A stretch of 25,587 nucleotides of DNA from an uncultured Bacteroidales bacterium (GCA_937915475.1 CALGIR010000166.1:1-25587), one strand, 5' to 3'; numbered from the stretch's first letter, positions 1 to 8,178 are shown. Numbers and translations are program-made. The notes: generated from the sequence alone by a model not told the origin.

Positions 1-17
1 GGTGCAAATCTAGTACT

Positions 18-1934
18 TCACCATAGAAGAGATTTGTGTGTAAACTTGTCGTGCTGGCTATCGTCGGTGGCAACCAAATGCGAGAAAATACTTTCCACCT
101 TAATGCTAGTGAGGGAATTTAGCTTGCTGCAAAGCTCTGGAATATCGTTGGGTGTAAACCCAAGTCTGTGCATACCTGTATCTATTTTAAGGTGAATTGG
201 GTAGTTGGTTACACCATGCTTGCTTAGTATGTTGGCGAAATTATTAAGGCTGCTAAAGCTGAAAATCTCGGGTTCTAAGTTATACTCAATCATTAGGTCG
301 TAGCTCCCAAACTCGGGGTTAAGCACAACTATGGGAAGTGTAATGCCTGCTTCGCGTAGCGCAATTCCTTCATCAATAAAAGCAACTCCAAGGTAATCAA
401 CTCTATGAAACTGCAGTAGGTTTGCAATCTCGTGGGAACCAATCCCGTACGAAAAAGCCTTTACCATTACCATAATTTTTACGTTGGGCTTTAGTAATCC
501 TCTGAAATAGTTAAGATTATGCACTAGTGCATTAAGGTCTATTTCAAGTAGAGTTCTATGCAGTTTATACTCAAGTACTGCCGATATTCTCTCGAATTGG
601 AAGGTACGGCTACCCTTAAGTAGTATTGCCGTGTCTTTATACTCTTGTCGTGTAAAAGCATGAAGAAACTCTTGATTGTTGGCGTAAAACTCCGTATTGC
701 TCTTGAAATACTGCGAATACTTAATAATTTCTTTGCCAATGCCAATGGTTTTATCAACCCCTTTTTCATCAATCATGGTGGCAACCTTGCTGTAAAGTAT
801 GTTGGGTTCCAAACCGCTTTGAAGAATATCGGAGATGATAAGCATTCGCTTTTTGTGCTGTCGCTGCTGAGCCAAAAGGTCTAGTGCAATGGAGAGTGAG
901 CCCAAATCGGAGTTGTAGCTATCGTTTATTAGGGTACACCCATTTATCGCTTCCTTTATCTCAAGCCGCATGGCCACTGGCTGTAAACGCGGCATTAGGG
1001 TAGTAATCTGTTCGCTGGTGTGCCCAAGGTAAATTAGGGTAGTAATGCAGTGCATAGCATTTTCTATGGATGCATTATCGGTAAAAGGGATGGTAGTGTT
1101 TATTGTTTTACCCTTGCATAAAACATGCAGTGTTGCCGATGCACTCTCTTTATCAACTTTTTGTAATTGTACGTTTGCCCCTTTATTTTTACTCCAGGTG
1201 AAAAGTTTAAGGGCTTGTTGGTTCTTTAGTTCATGCGCTAGTTCATCAATCTGTGGGTAATCGGTGGAGTAAATAAGCGTTTCACAATTTTTAAAAAGAA
1301 GCATTTTCTCCTCAGCCTTGCTATGCAAATCATCAAAGTTCTCCTGATGTGCAGCCCCAAGGTTTGTGAAAACACCAATTTGAGGTTTTACGATTGGCTC
1401 TAAATTCGCCATTTCGTTAGGTTTTGATATGCCTGCCTCAAGTATGCCAATATCCGCAATACTGTCAATTCCCAAAACCGAAAGTGCAACGCCAACCTGC
1501 GAGTTATAGCTTTTGGGGCTTCGTACCACTTTTCGGTCAAAGCTGAGCAGCTGAGCAAGCCATTCCTTAACTATAGTTTTGCCGTTACTGCCTGTTACAC
1601 CAATAATAGGGTAGTTAAGCTGTGAACGATGGTATGCGGCAAATTGCTGTAGTGCTTTCAACGTATTGTCAACCACAACAAAGGATGCGTCTGGGTATTG
1701 TTGGTATTGATTTTCAGCTTGGCTAATTACAAATGCTCTAATCCCTTTGCTGTAAAGGTCTCCAATAAATTGGTGTCCATTATGCCTTTCCCCGATGAGC
1801 GCAAAAAACAGATGGTTTTTCGATGCATTGGCCAAGCGGCTATCGATGGTAACAGAGTTGATAACCAAATCGGCATCGCCGTGTAGTTTCCCGTTTAAAA
1901 CCTTTGAAATAGCATCAAGTTTGTAGTTTAGCAT
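18..1934 (-). CDS. murF-alr: Bifunctional MurF / alanine racemase fusion, C-terminally truncated
   Basis: Fusion of UDP-MurNAc-tripeptide:D-Ala-D-Ala ligase (MurF) with PLP-dependent alanine racemase, so that D-Ala supply and the last cytoplasmic step of muropeptide synthesis share one polypeptide; this fusion is common in Bacteroidota. The Mur-ligase ATP loop GVTGSNGKT lies at residues 112-120, with the ligase region running to about 450. The racemase starts near 460, and MVMVKAFSYG carries the PLP lysine (K492). The protein should be about 820 residues, but the frame stops at 638, just after SHLVATDDSQHDKFT. The rest of the racemase barrel and the C-terminal domain with the catalytic tyrosine are missing. 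Only 17 bases remain before the window edge, so a contig-end error, a frameshift or a real break cannot be told apart. It follows tdk by 45 bp on the same strand and is probably co-transcribed with it. Identity is firm; intactness is not. Confidence 0.93.
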   Translation of the reverse strand: MLNYKLDAISKVLNGKLHGDADLVINSVTIDSRLANASKNHLFFALIGERHNGHQFIGDLYSKGIRAFVISQAENQYQQYPDASFVVVDNTLKALQQFAAYHRSQLNYPIIGVTGSNGKTIVKEWLAQLLSFDRKVVRSPKSYNSQVGVALSVLGIDSIADIGILEAGISKPNEMANLEPIVKPQIGVFTNLGAAHQENFDDLHSKAEEKMLLFKNCETLIYSTDYPQIDELAHELKNQQALKLFTWSKNKGANVQLQKVDKESASATLHVLCKGKTINTTIPFTDNASIENAMHCITTLIYLGHTSEQITTLMPRLQPVAMRLEIKEAINGCTLINDSYNSDLGSLSIALDLLAQQRQHKKRMLIISDILQSGLEPNILYSKVATMIDEKGVDKTIGIGKEIIKYSQYFKSNTEFYANNQEFLHAFTRQEYKDTAILLKGSRTFQFERISAVLEYKLHRTLLEIDLNALVHNLNYFRGLLKPNVKIMVMVKAFSYGIGSHEIANLLQFHRVDYLGVAFIDEGIALREAGITLPIVVLNPEFGSYDLMIEYNLEPEIFSFSSLNNFANILSKHGVTNYPIHLKIDTGMHRLGFTPNDIPELCSKLNSLTSIKVESIFSHLVATDDSQHDKFTHKSLLW

Positions 1935-1979
1935 TTAAGCATATGGGTTTGTGCAATTTGCTATTGTCTATCTTAGAAA

Positions 1980-2576
1980 TTATTTATTTTTCTTTTTATT
2001 TTTGATGACCTCATTAAAGCATGGTCTACAAAGTGGTTCGTAAATATCAGTCTCGCCTAAAACAACCAGTTTATCGGTGTCGGATAAACGGTGGGAGTAT
2101 TGCGCAAGGTTGCCACACTTTAGGCATATTGCGTGCACTTTGGTAACATGCTCGGCACAGGCCAAAAGGCCAGGAATAGGGCCAAAGGGTTTGCCGCTAA
2201 AGTCCATGTCGAGCCCTGCAACAATCACCCTAATACCCTGATTGGCTAGCTCGTTACAAACATCCACCAGGTTGTTGTCGAAGAATTGGGCTTCGTCAAT
2301 TCCTACCACATCAACATCCGACGACAGTAGCAGAATGTTACCCGATGAGGTAACTGGCGTGGAGCGAATGGAGTTTGAGTCGTGCGATATAACATCCTCA
2401 ATTGAGTAGCGCGAATCGATGTGTGGTTTAAAAATCTCAATCCGTTGCTTGGCAAAGCGCGCACGTTTAAGTCTACGGATCAGCTCTTCGGTTTTACCAG
2501 AGAACATCGAGCCGCAGATTACCTCAATTAACCCTCGACGCTTGAAAGTACCTATCGAATTTTCAGAAAAAAGCAT
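1980..2576 (-). CDS. tdk: Thymidine kinase (type II)
   Basis: Phosphorylates thymidine to dTMP with ATP in the pyrimidine salvage pathway (cytosolic). The 198-residue length is normal for type II enzymes. The P-loop GSMFSGKT is at residues 22-29, the Walker B-like DEAQF at 94-98, and the structural zinc site is formed by C151/C154 (CLKC) and C183/C186 (CRPC). SHR near 161-163 belongs to the nucleoside-binding lasso region. The basic tail (KNKKKNK) is unremarkable. It is the first gene of a minus-strand pair with murF-alr, and a TAnnTTTG promoter element lies about 33 bp upstream of the ATG. The chosen ATG gives the N-terminal extension that is usual before the P-loop in Bacteroidota homologues. 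Confidence 0.96.
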   Translation of the reverse strand: MLFSENSIGTFKRRGLIEVICGSMFSGKTEELIRRLKRARFAKQRIEIFKPHIDSRYSIEDVISHDSNSIRSTPVTSSGNILLLSSDVDVVGIDEAQFFDNNLVDVCNELANQGIRVIVAGLDMDFSGKPFGPIPGLLACAEHVTKVHAICLKCGNLAQYSHRLSDTDKLVVLGETDIYEPLCRPCFNEVIKNKKKNK

Positions 2577-2608
2577 GGCAATAAATAAATATATTCACGT
2601 TTGTACTA

Positions 2609-2616
2609 CAAAAGTA
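2609..2616 (-). promoter_or_regulatory. Bacteroidota -7 element for tdk-murF/alr
   Basis: TACTTTTG on the minus strand matches the Bacteroidota -7 consensus TAnnTTTG, about 33 bp before the tdk start. No convincing TTTG -33 box is seen at the expected spacing, so this is a partial match. Confidence 0.5.
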
Positions 2617-2626
2617 ACCAAATTCT

Positions 2627-2634
2627 TAATTTTG
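2627..2634 (+). promoter_or_regulatory. Bacteroidota -7 element for the conserved gene and rsmI
   Basis: TAATTTTG matches TAnnTTTG, 20 bp before the ATG. A TTTG lies 23 bp upstream, slightly longer than the usual 19-21 spacing. It sits beside the opposing tdk element, making a compact divergent promoter region. Confidence 0.5.
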
Positions 2635-2654
2635 TAACTAAAATTAATACTACT

Positions 2655-3386
2655 ATGGTTAAATTAACCTCTTTAAAAAGCCTACTTGATAGAGTACGTG
2701 AGACAGAAAGAATTATTTTAAATGCAATTCAAAAGGATTCGTTACCATCCATAGAGCGTGATTTGCTACTCGAAAAACTGAGACAAGCATATGACGGCCT
2801 TTTGTTTATGGATGATGGGGAGGGGAAAAGTCAATCGGTAAGTTCTGAAACTATTAAGAAGCAAGCAGAGAAGGTTGAGGAAATTATGGAGGTTGAAGAT
2901 TCCCTTGATATTTCTGCGGGTGATATTTCCCAAGCCGAAAGCATTGCTGATGATGATTATGAGATGATTAAAAAGGATGAAGCAATGCAAAAGGAGGCTA
3001 AGGAGGAAGCTCCTGTGGCTCATCACGACTTGGGCAAAAAGAAAGACCAAGAGCAAAGCATTCCACTGGGCGAGAAGTATATGGCAAAGAAAAAATTCAG
3101 GAACGAGTTGCTCGGCCAGAATAAAAAGGATTTTGCAACAGTGCTCCAAAATAAGCCCATTGTCGATTTAACCAAAGCAATTGGCATTAACGATAAGTTT
3201 TTGTTTACCAAGGAACTTTTTAACGGAAATGCCGGACTCTATGCCAAGAGCATTAAACAACTCAATGAATTTACGGATATTAACGATGCCCTAATCTATA
3301 TTCAGGAAAATTTTAGCTGGGATAACGATAATGAAGCGGCAAGCCAGTTAATTGATTTAATTAGGCGCAAACTTCTTCACGAATAA
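2655..3386 (+). CDS. Conserved Bacteroidota protein of unknown function
   Basis: A 243-residue soluble protein with no enzymatic motif. An N-terminal helical segment (1-50, rich in Leu/Arg/Glu) leads into a low-complexity acidic linker (about 55-135) and a C-terminal conserved block (about 166-243). The block begins PIVDLTKAIGINDKFLFTKE and continues with ELFNGNAGLY, a pattern I recall from many Bacteroidota proteins of unknown function. The ATG is preferred over an in-frame TTG 54 bp upstream because it starts the conserved helical part and sits just downstream of a promoter-like element. Only 4 bp separate its stop from rsmI, so the two are very likely co-transcribed, but this does not reveal a function. 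I do not assign one. Confidence 0.85.
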   Translation: MVKLTSLKSLLDRVRETERIILNAIQKDSLPSIERDLLLEKLRQAYDGLLFMDDGEGKSQSVSSETIKKQAEKVEEIMEVEDSLDISAGDISQAESIADDDYEMIKKDEAMQKEAKEEAPVAHHDLGKKKDQEQSIPLGEKYMAKKKFRNELLGQNKKDFATVLQNKPIVDLTKAIGINDKFLFTKELFNGNAGLYAKSIKQLNEFTDINDALIYIQENFSWDNDNEAASQLIDLIRRKLLHE

Positions 3387-3390
3387 AGCA

Positions 3391-4095
3391 ATGGGAAAAC
3401 TTTTTGTAGTACCCACTCCAATAGGCAATCTCGAGGATATTACCCTGAGGGCTATAAGGATATTGGAGGAGTCGGACCTAATCCTTTCTGAGGATACGCG
3501 AACCAGCGGCTTCCTTATGAACCATTTAGGCGTAAAAGCCCCTCTTTGGGCGCACCACAAATTTAACGAGCATCGGACGGTTGAGCAGGTTGCCGATAGA
3601 ATTGCCCAAGGGCAAAAGGTCTCATTGATTTCCGATGCTGGAACCCCAGGTATATCCGACCCTGGCTTTTTACTTATCAGAACCTGTGTAGAGAGGGGGA
3701 TTGAGATTGAGTGCCTGCCTGGACCCACCGCATTTGTTCCTGCACTGGTTAACAGCGGAATACCCTGCGATAGGTTTATTTTCGAAGGATTTCTTCCACA
3801 GAAAAAGGGACGCAATAAGCGCATTGAGGCGCTGAAAGAGGAGGAGCGAACCATCGTTTTTTACGAGTCGCCGTTTCGGTTAATTAAACTACTTGAGCAG
3901 TTGGCAGGGCATTTGGGTGCTGAACGCAAGGCAAGCGTTTCGCGAGAAATATCGAAGCTGTACGAAGAGACCGTGCGGGGAACTCTTACAGAACTTATTG
4001 AGCATTTTACCAAGCAAGGTGTTAAGGGCGAGATTGTTGTTGTTGTTGAAGGGTATAGAAAATCTACTCATTCTAGCCAAGACCTTTCCGAATAA
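3391..4095 (+). CDS. rsmI: 16S rRNA (cytidine-1402-2'-O)-methyltransferase
   Basis: SAM-dependent methyltransferase of the tetrapyrrole-methylase fold that 2'-O-methylates C1402 in the decoding centre of 16S rRNA. Diagnostic blocks are VPTPIGNLEDIT (7-18), SEDTRTS (33-39), SDAGTPGISDPG (81-92), LPGPTA (109-114) and FYESP (157-161). The 234-residue length is shorter than the E. coli enzyme (about 286) because the C-terminal accessory region is reduced, which is normal in this phylum. It lies directly after the conserved unknown gene in what looks like a two-gene operon. Assignment is secure from the glycine-rich SAM-binding motif and the family signature. Confidence 0.96.
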   Translation: MGKLFVVPTPIGNLEDITLRAIRILEESDLILSEDTRTSGFLMNHLGVKAPLWAHHKFNEHRTVEQVADRIAQGQKVSLISDAGTPGISDPGFLLIRTCVERGIEIECLPGPTAFVPALVNSGIPCDRFIFEGFLPQKKGRNKRIEALKEEERTIVFYESPFRLIKLLEQLAGHLGAERKASVSREISKLYEETVRGTLTELIEHFTKQGVKGEIVVVVEGYRKSTHSSQDLSE

Positions 4096-4168
4096 AATCT
4101 AAATTACCTGAGACATATTAATTGTTCTGTAGTATTTTTTTACTTTTAGGCAAACTAAAATACTGGTT

Positions 4169-4897
4169 ATGAAAACGCTGGGAATAGATATTGGCGGTTC
4201 GGCCATTAAGGGAGCCGTAGTAAATACCGCTACTGGCGAGATTACTGTCAAAAGGTATAGGATTGAAACTACGCAGCTAGCATCGGTAAATGAAACAGTT
4301 GATATTGTAAAACAAATTGTTAATCATTTCCATTGGAAAGGGAAGATTGGCTTTGGGTTTCCTGCAGTAGTGCAAAATGGTGTAGTAAAAACAGCATCAA
4401 ATATCGATAAGGCGTTTATCGGAATCAATGCCAATAAGCTATTTAAGAAGGCTACCGGCTGCAAGGTAAGTGTGCTTAACGATGCCGATGTTGCCGGTTA
4501 CGCTGAGCTAACCTTTGGCAAGGTTAGCAGGTTTAAGGGGGTGGCCATATTCCTTACCATTGGGACAGGCATTGGCTCTGCTCTTTTTAACAAGGGTAAG
4601 CTTATCCCAAATACCGAGTTGGGTCATATCTTTATGAATCACGGGCTTAAGGCAGAGGATTTCGCATCCGATGCTGTTCGTAAAAGTGAGGATTTAGATT
4701 GGGCTGAGTGGGGCATTCGGTTTAACGATTATCTGCTCTACCTCGAAACACTCTTTTATCCCGATATGTTTATCCTTGGCGGAGGCGCAAGTAAGCAATA
4801 TGCTAAATTTAGGAAGCAACTCACCATAAGTACTCCCGTATCACCAGCAAAATTACTTAACGATGCAGGTATTATTGGCGCTGCACTTCTGGCATAG
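4169..4897 (+). CDS. ppgK: ROK-family kinase, probable polyphosphate-dependent glucokinase
   Basis: Sugar kinase of the ASKHA fold, cytosolic. The phosphate-1 motif DIGGSAIKG is at 7-15, the catalytic Asp is probably D105 in NDAD, the phosphate-2 motif TIGTGIG is at 130-136 and ELGH at 150-153. The ROK zinc site (CxCGxxGCxE) is absent. That, the short length (242 residues) and the overall layout resemble polyphosphate glucokinases (glucose + polyP to glucose-6-P) more than ATP-dependent ROK kinases or ROK repressors. It has no DNA-binding domain. It stands between rsmI and ispE with its own leader. The fold is clear; the phosphate donor is inferred from family resemblance, so the symbol is tentative. 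Confidence 0.8.
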   Translation: MKTLGIDIGGSAIKGAVVNTATGEITVKRYRIETTQLASVNETVDIVKQIVNHFHWKGKIGFGFPAVVQNGVVKTASNIDKAFIGINANKLFKKATGCKVSVLNDADVAGYAELTFGKVSRFKGVAIFLTIGTGIGSALFNKGKLIPNTELGHIFMNHGLKAEDFASDAVRKSEDLDWAEWGIRFNDYLLYLETLFYPDMFILGGGASKQYAKFRKQLTISTPVSPAKLLNDAGIIGAALLA

Positions 4898-4940
4898 GTA
4901 TAATTTGCGCTAATACTATTGCCTTTAGCAGTTTTGCTTC

Positions 4941-4948
4941 TACCTTTG
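4941..4948 (+). promoter_or_regulatory. Promoter element upstream of ispE
   Basis: TACCTTTG fits TAnnTTTG, with a TTG exactly 19 bp upstream (4919-4921) as a -33 box. It lies about 17 bp before the ispE start, so ispE and the following gene may be transcribed independently of the kinase. Confidence 0.5.
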
Positions 4949-4964
4949 TTAAAAATATGTTGGT

Positions 4965-5786
4965 ATGATAATGTTTCCAAACGCCAAGGTAAACCTAGGG
5001 CTTTATATTACCCAAAAACGCAACGATGGTTTTCATAATATCGAAACCCTGTTTTTGCCCGTACCCAAGCTTTGCGATATACTCGAAATTCTACCCCAAA
5101 CAAATCAATCCAAAGCCGTTGTATTTACCCAAACGGGTATTGAGGTAGTTACGGATATTGACGATAACCTTTGCGTTAAGGCATACGCACTCTTATCTAA
5201 ATACGTTGATTTGCCTAAAGTTGCAATGCATCTGCATAAGCAAATTCCTTTAGGTGCGGGGCTTGGCGGAGGGTCGGCCAACGGTGCCTTTGCCCTTAAA
5301 ATGCTCAACGAAATGGCAAGCAAAGGGGCTGGCCAAAACATCCTAACCGACATTGCCCTTGAACTAGGAAGCGATTGCCCCTTTTTTCTTACTAATAGTC
5401 CCAGTTTTGCCAGTGGGCGAGGTGAGCGACTGCAAGAGGTAAACATCAACCTTAAAGGAAACTATATCCTGCTTGCCAACCCTGGTATCCATGTTAATAC
5501 AGGTAAAGCCTATGGTTTATCAACACCAAAACCAGCGGCGTTTAACCTTAGGCATATCGACCAATTGCCAATGGAGCAGTGGAGAGAAAGCATTTACAAC
5601 GATTTTGAAAAGGTGATATTTCCATTGCATCCCCAGATAGCAGAGCTAAAAGAGAAGTTCTACCAAATGGGAGCCACGCATGCTAGTATGTCGGGTAGTG
5701 GGTCCACTGTTTTTGGTTTTTTCAGTAAGAGGCCTGATATCAATATCATTCCAAAACAATATTTCACACATTTATCTGAATTATAG
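4965..5786 (+). CDS. ispE: 4-diphosphocytidyl-2-C-methyl-D-erythritol kinase
   Basis: GHMP kinase that phosphorylates CDP-ME at the 2-hydroxyl, the fourth step of the non-mevalonate (MEP) isoprenoid pathway. NAKVNLGL near the N-terminus holds the active-site lysine (K8). The ATP-binding GHMP motif PLGAGLGGGSAN is at 95-106, the catalytic Asp is in GSDCPF (D137) and the third motif MSGSGSTVFG is at 242-251. At 273 residues it is normal length. A second in-frame ATG two codons in (MIMFPN) is an equally possible start. It is followed after 4 bp by a gene for an exported protein, suggesting translational coupling. Confidence 0.95.
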   Translation: MIMFPNAKVNLGLYITQKRNDGFHNIETLFLPVPKLCDILEILPQTNQSKAVVFTQTGIEVVTDIDDNLCVKAYALLSKYVDLPKVAMHLHKQIPLGAGLGGGSANGAFALKMLNEMASKGAGQNILTDIALELGSDCPFFLTNSPSFASGRGERLQEVNINLKGNYILLANPGIHVNTGKAYGLSTPKPAAFNLRHIDQLPMEQWRESIYNDFEKVIFPLHPQIAELKEKFYQMGATHASMSGSGSTVFGFFSKRPDINIIPKQYFTHLSEL

Positions 5787-5790
5787 CCTA

Positions 5791-6489
5791 GTGTTTTACT
5801 TACGTTTTTATCGGTTTCTGATTCTGCTTGTGTTAAGCCTTGCTGCTGGAGGGAATTCCTTTTCGCAAAGCTATAAATACAGTTCAATCCCATCGTACGA
5901 GTGGGTTCAGGAACATATTGATTCATTGAGGGTTGAACTGTTGGTAAATAAAACAGTGCCCAGCGATTATGAATGCTCAATATTAGCAGCTCTAATGCTT
6001 TATCCTGATTTAAAGAACACACGGATAAAATTTAAGCGTAGTGCGTTAAAAACAACCATGGCTGCTCTTCCTTCGGTTACCGATATGTTTAGGCTGCGTG
6101 ATAAAAGGCACTATAAAATCATAATTAACCATAAACGGAATAAACGGAAGAGTCCATTGTTAAAAGATGTTCCATACCACGCAAGGGTAGGGGTTATTGG
6201 GCATGAACTTGCTCATTTAGTCGATTATAACAACAAAAGTTTTATTCGCATTGTGGGTAATGGAGTAGCCTATGTTATTAGCGACTCGTTTAAGCAAACT
6301 CTGGAGTATAAAATTGATGGTATAACCATAAACCAAGGCTTAGGTCATGGGTTATATAATTTTAGGCTTTTTGTTGAGGAAGAGGCCGAGACAACAAAGG
6401 AGTATCGAAAGTTTAAGGAGAAGATTTATATGGCCTCTAGTGAAATAGTTCAAATGATAAAAGATTTTGATAGGGCAGAAAGCAGATAA
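5791..6489 (+). CDS. Exported HELAH-motif protein, putative zinc metallopeptidase
   Basis: A 232-residue protein with a hydrophobic N-terminal signal segment (about residues 8-19, then GGNSFSQ as a likely signal peptidase region), so it probably acts in the periplasm or outside. HELAH at 138-142 fits the HExxH zinc-binding signature of metallopeptidases. An acidic stretch EEEAE (196-200) could supply a third ligand, but this is a guess. No family is recognised. The reading frame is open further upstream inside ispE. I chose the GTG 4 bp after the ispE stop because it begins the signal peptide directly; no ATG is suitably placed. The close spacing suggests co-transcription with ispE, although a functional link to isoprenoid synthesis is not evident. 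Confidence 0.7.
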   Translation: MFYLRFYRFLILLVLSLAAGGNSFSQSYKYSSIPSYEWVQEHIDSLRVELLVNKTVPSDYECSILAALMLYPDLKNTRIKFKRSALKTTMAALPSVTDMFRLRDKRHYKIIINHKRNKRKSPLLKDVPYHARVGVIGHELAHLVDYNNKSFIRIVGNGVAYVISDSFKQTLEYKIDGITINQGLGHGLYNFRLFVEEEAETTKEYRKFKEKIYMASSEIVQMIKDFDRAESR

Positions 6490-6570
6490 TATCGTAAATA
6501 ATATTTCCCATAACTTTTTGTATCGAACATATTGCTAACTTGTTATGTTTAAACTAAAAACAAAAGCATC

Positions 6571-6813
6571 ATGTGGAAAGAGGAAAACAATCAGCTTGTA
6601 AAAACGTTTAAGTTTGACGATTTTACTTCGGCATTTGCATTTATGCAGCGCGTAGCGCCTATTGCCGATATTATGAACCATCATCCCGACTGGCGTAATG
6701 TGTACAATAAGGTGGAGATTAAGTTAACTACCCACGATGCAGGCAGTGTGGTAACCGCCAAAGACCGTGAGTTGGCCAGCAGGATTGACAAACTTGAAAA
6801 GCCGAATAAATAA
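6571..6813 (+). CDS. phhB: 4a-hydroxytetrahydrobiopterin dehydratase (pterin-4a-carbinolamine dehydratase)
   Basis: Small cytosolic enzyme that dehydrates 4a-hydroxytetrahydropterin so the cofactor can be recycled, for example after aromatic amino-acid hydroxylation. The 80 residues carry the family signature NHHPDW (36-41) followed by NVYNKV and LTTHDAG (52-58). The catalytic histidines H37, H38 and H55 are all present, and a DRELA helix follows near 65-69. Length is at the short end of the family (about 80-110). A near-consensus -7 element (TATGTTTA) lies upstream. It is followed after 8 bp by the DJ-1/PfpI gene. No aromatic amino-acid hydroxylase lies in the window, so its partner is unknown; some homologues act in molybdopterin metabolism instead. 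Confidence 0.93.
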   Translation: MWKEENNQLVKTFKFDDFTSAFAFMQRVAPIADIMNHHPDWRNVYNKVEIKLTTHDAGSVVTAKDRELASRIDKLEKPNK

Positions 6814-6821
6814 ATTGACAT

Positions 6822-7328
6822 ATGAAAAAGATACTAGTGCTACTCGAAAAAATGGTTGAGGATTCAGAATTTCTGTACCCGTACCTTAGATTGCGTGAGG
6901 AGGGGTTTGATGTTATCTCAGCTGCACCTGAATTAAAAGAATACCAGGGTAAGGGCGGTATGGTTTTTAAACCCGATTACTCGTTTAACGAAATAAAGGG
7001 AATAACCTTTGATGCAATTGTGGTGCCTGGTGGATATGCTCCCGATATGTGGCGAAGAAATGAGGGTATTGTTCGTTTCATACGTAAGCATGATGAAAGA
7101 GGCAAAATTATTGCTTCAATTTGTCATGGTCCTTGGCTGTTAATCTCAGCTGGAATTGTAAAGGGTCGAAAGGTAACGGGTTTTCATGCCATAAAAGACG
7201 ACCTGATTAATGCAGGTGCACTCTACGATGGCTCCGATTGGGTGGAGGATAACAACCTGCTCTCGGCAACAAACCCAGCAACCATGCTTCCTATGATTAA
7301 GCGATTGGTTGAAAAGTTAAAAGAGTAA
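6822..7328 (+). CDS. DJ-1/PfpI family protein
   Basis: A 168-residue flavodoxin-like class I glutamine amidotransferase-fold protein. The nucleophile elbow is SICHGPWLL, with C101 next to H102. E15 (in EDSEF) occupies the position of the conserved Glu that contacts the cysteine, and VVPGGYAPDMWR (67-78) is the typical PfpI loop. Members are annotated as intracellular proteases, glyoxalase III/deglycase-like or chaperones; sequence alone does not decide between them. It lies 8 bp after phhB, probably in the same transcript, and converges with the thioredoxin-like gene. It is close to PfpI/YhbO in size, but the usual SRNP end motif reads SATNP here (148-152). Confidence 0.9.
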   Translation: MKKILVLLEKMVEDSEFLYPYLRLREEGFDVISAAPELKEYQGKGGMVFKPDYSFNEIKGITFDAIVVPGGYAPDMWRRNEGIVRFIRKHDERGKIIASICHGPWLLISAGIVKGRKVTGFHAIKDDLINAGALYDGSDWVEDNNLLSATNPATMLPMIKRLVEKLKE

Positions 7329-7369
7329 GCAAGTTTTTTATGAGAAAATTAGCGCAGTATTTAGCTGTG

Positions 7370-7915
7370 CTATTCTTCAAGTAGATTTTCAATTACCTCA
7401 ATCATCTGCTTAAATTCCTCCTCATCAAACAAACGGGTTAGGAACACAATTTTTCCGTCTCTGTCTATTATAACATTCCGTGTAACGCCAGCACTTTTGT
7501 GTGCGTAAAGCTCAAATATTTCAGATTTCTCATCAAGGGCTAGAGGATAGGTTGTCCCCATGTTTTTGGCAAAATCAATAACCTTATCAATGGGTTCGCC
7601 TCTGTCAACGCCAACAAGCACAAGTCCTTTATCCTTTAGTGGTAGCCAAATGTCTTTTTCAATATGCGGCATCTCTTTGCGGCATACGCCACACCAGCTG
7701 GCAGTAAACTGGAGCATTACAACCTTTCCGCGATTATCCGAAAGAGTAAAACTTGTGTTATCGGTAAGTATAGTCGTAAAATCAGGAGCCATCTGACCAA
7801 CCTTAACAATATAACCCCTATTATCTGGTTCGGTATTTTTATTCGATTTGCTTGCACACGAGCAAAGAATTATGGTTGCAGCAATAATTGATTTAAGCAT
7901 GGTTCTCTTTGTCAT
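7370..7915 (-). CDS. TlpA-like thioredoxin-fold lipoprotein
   Basis: Probable envelope-anchored thiol oxidoreductase of 181 residues. A basic N-terminus and hydrophobic stretch end in LCSC (17-20), a lipobox-like site with C20 as the likely lipidated cysteine; the Cys at -2 is unusual. The AhpC/TSA-Redoxin domain follows: VGQMAPDF (39-46), the redox motif WCGVC (74-78), and a late GVTRNVIID (143-151). In TlpA and thioredoxins the third position of that last segment is the cis-proline; here it is Thr145. The likely role is disulfide reduction or peroxide-linked redox work in the periplasm. It is a single gene on the minus strand, 41 bp from the convergent DJ-1 gene, with no clear terminator between them and no obvious TAnnTTTG box upstream. 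Confidence 0.88.
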   Translation of the reverse strand: MTKRTMLKSIIAATIILCSCASKSNKNTEPDNRGYIVKVGQMAPDFTTILTDNTSFTLSDNRGKVVMLQFTASWCGVCRKEMPHIEKDIWLPLKDKGLVLVGVDRGEPIDKVIDFAKNMGTTYPLALDEKSEIFELYAHKSAGVTRNVIIDRDGKIVFLTRLFDEEEFKQMIEVIENLLEE

Positions 7916-8154
7916 TAGTTTATGGTTTGCTGTTAATAATCAGATATCTATCTAACTGTAAAACATCCTAAAAGGTTCACTCTTTGGGAACAATATATTA
8001 TTAACCCAAATAGGGTAGGCAAATATGCGAAATAGTTGGCTAATTCTTAATACTCCTATATGCACAAAAAGGCCTGCATTTTAATTGGCAATATAATATT
8101 TAGTATGTTAAACCTCATAAAAAGCAGGAAAAAACTATGTTTAAGTAGAAATCT

Positions 8155-8171
8155 GTCTAGTCAAACTAGAC
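8155..8171. promoter_or_regulatory. Perfect 17-bp palindrome (operator or hairpin)
   Basis: GTCTAGT-CAA-ACTAGAC: 7-bp arms around a 3-nt centre, about 57 bp upstream of the next ATG. No T-run follows, so an operator-like role is more likely than termination. Function is inferred only. Confidence 0.45.
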
Positions 8172-8178
8172 CACCTCA

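Noticed and set aside
2601..2654. Longer N-terminus of the conserved gene starting at TTG
   Set aside because: The extension overlaps the promoter-like elements and has no coding character; the ATG at 2655 starts the conserved part.
5680..5790. Longer start of the HELAH protein inside ispE
   Set aside because: It would overlap the conserved ispE MSGSGSTVFG region and put residues before the signal peptide; the GTG after the ispE stop fits better.
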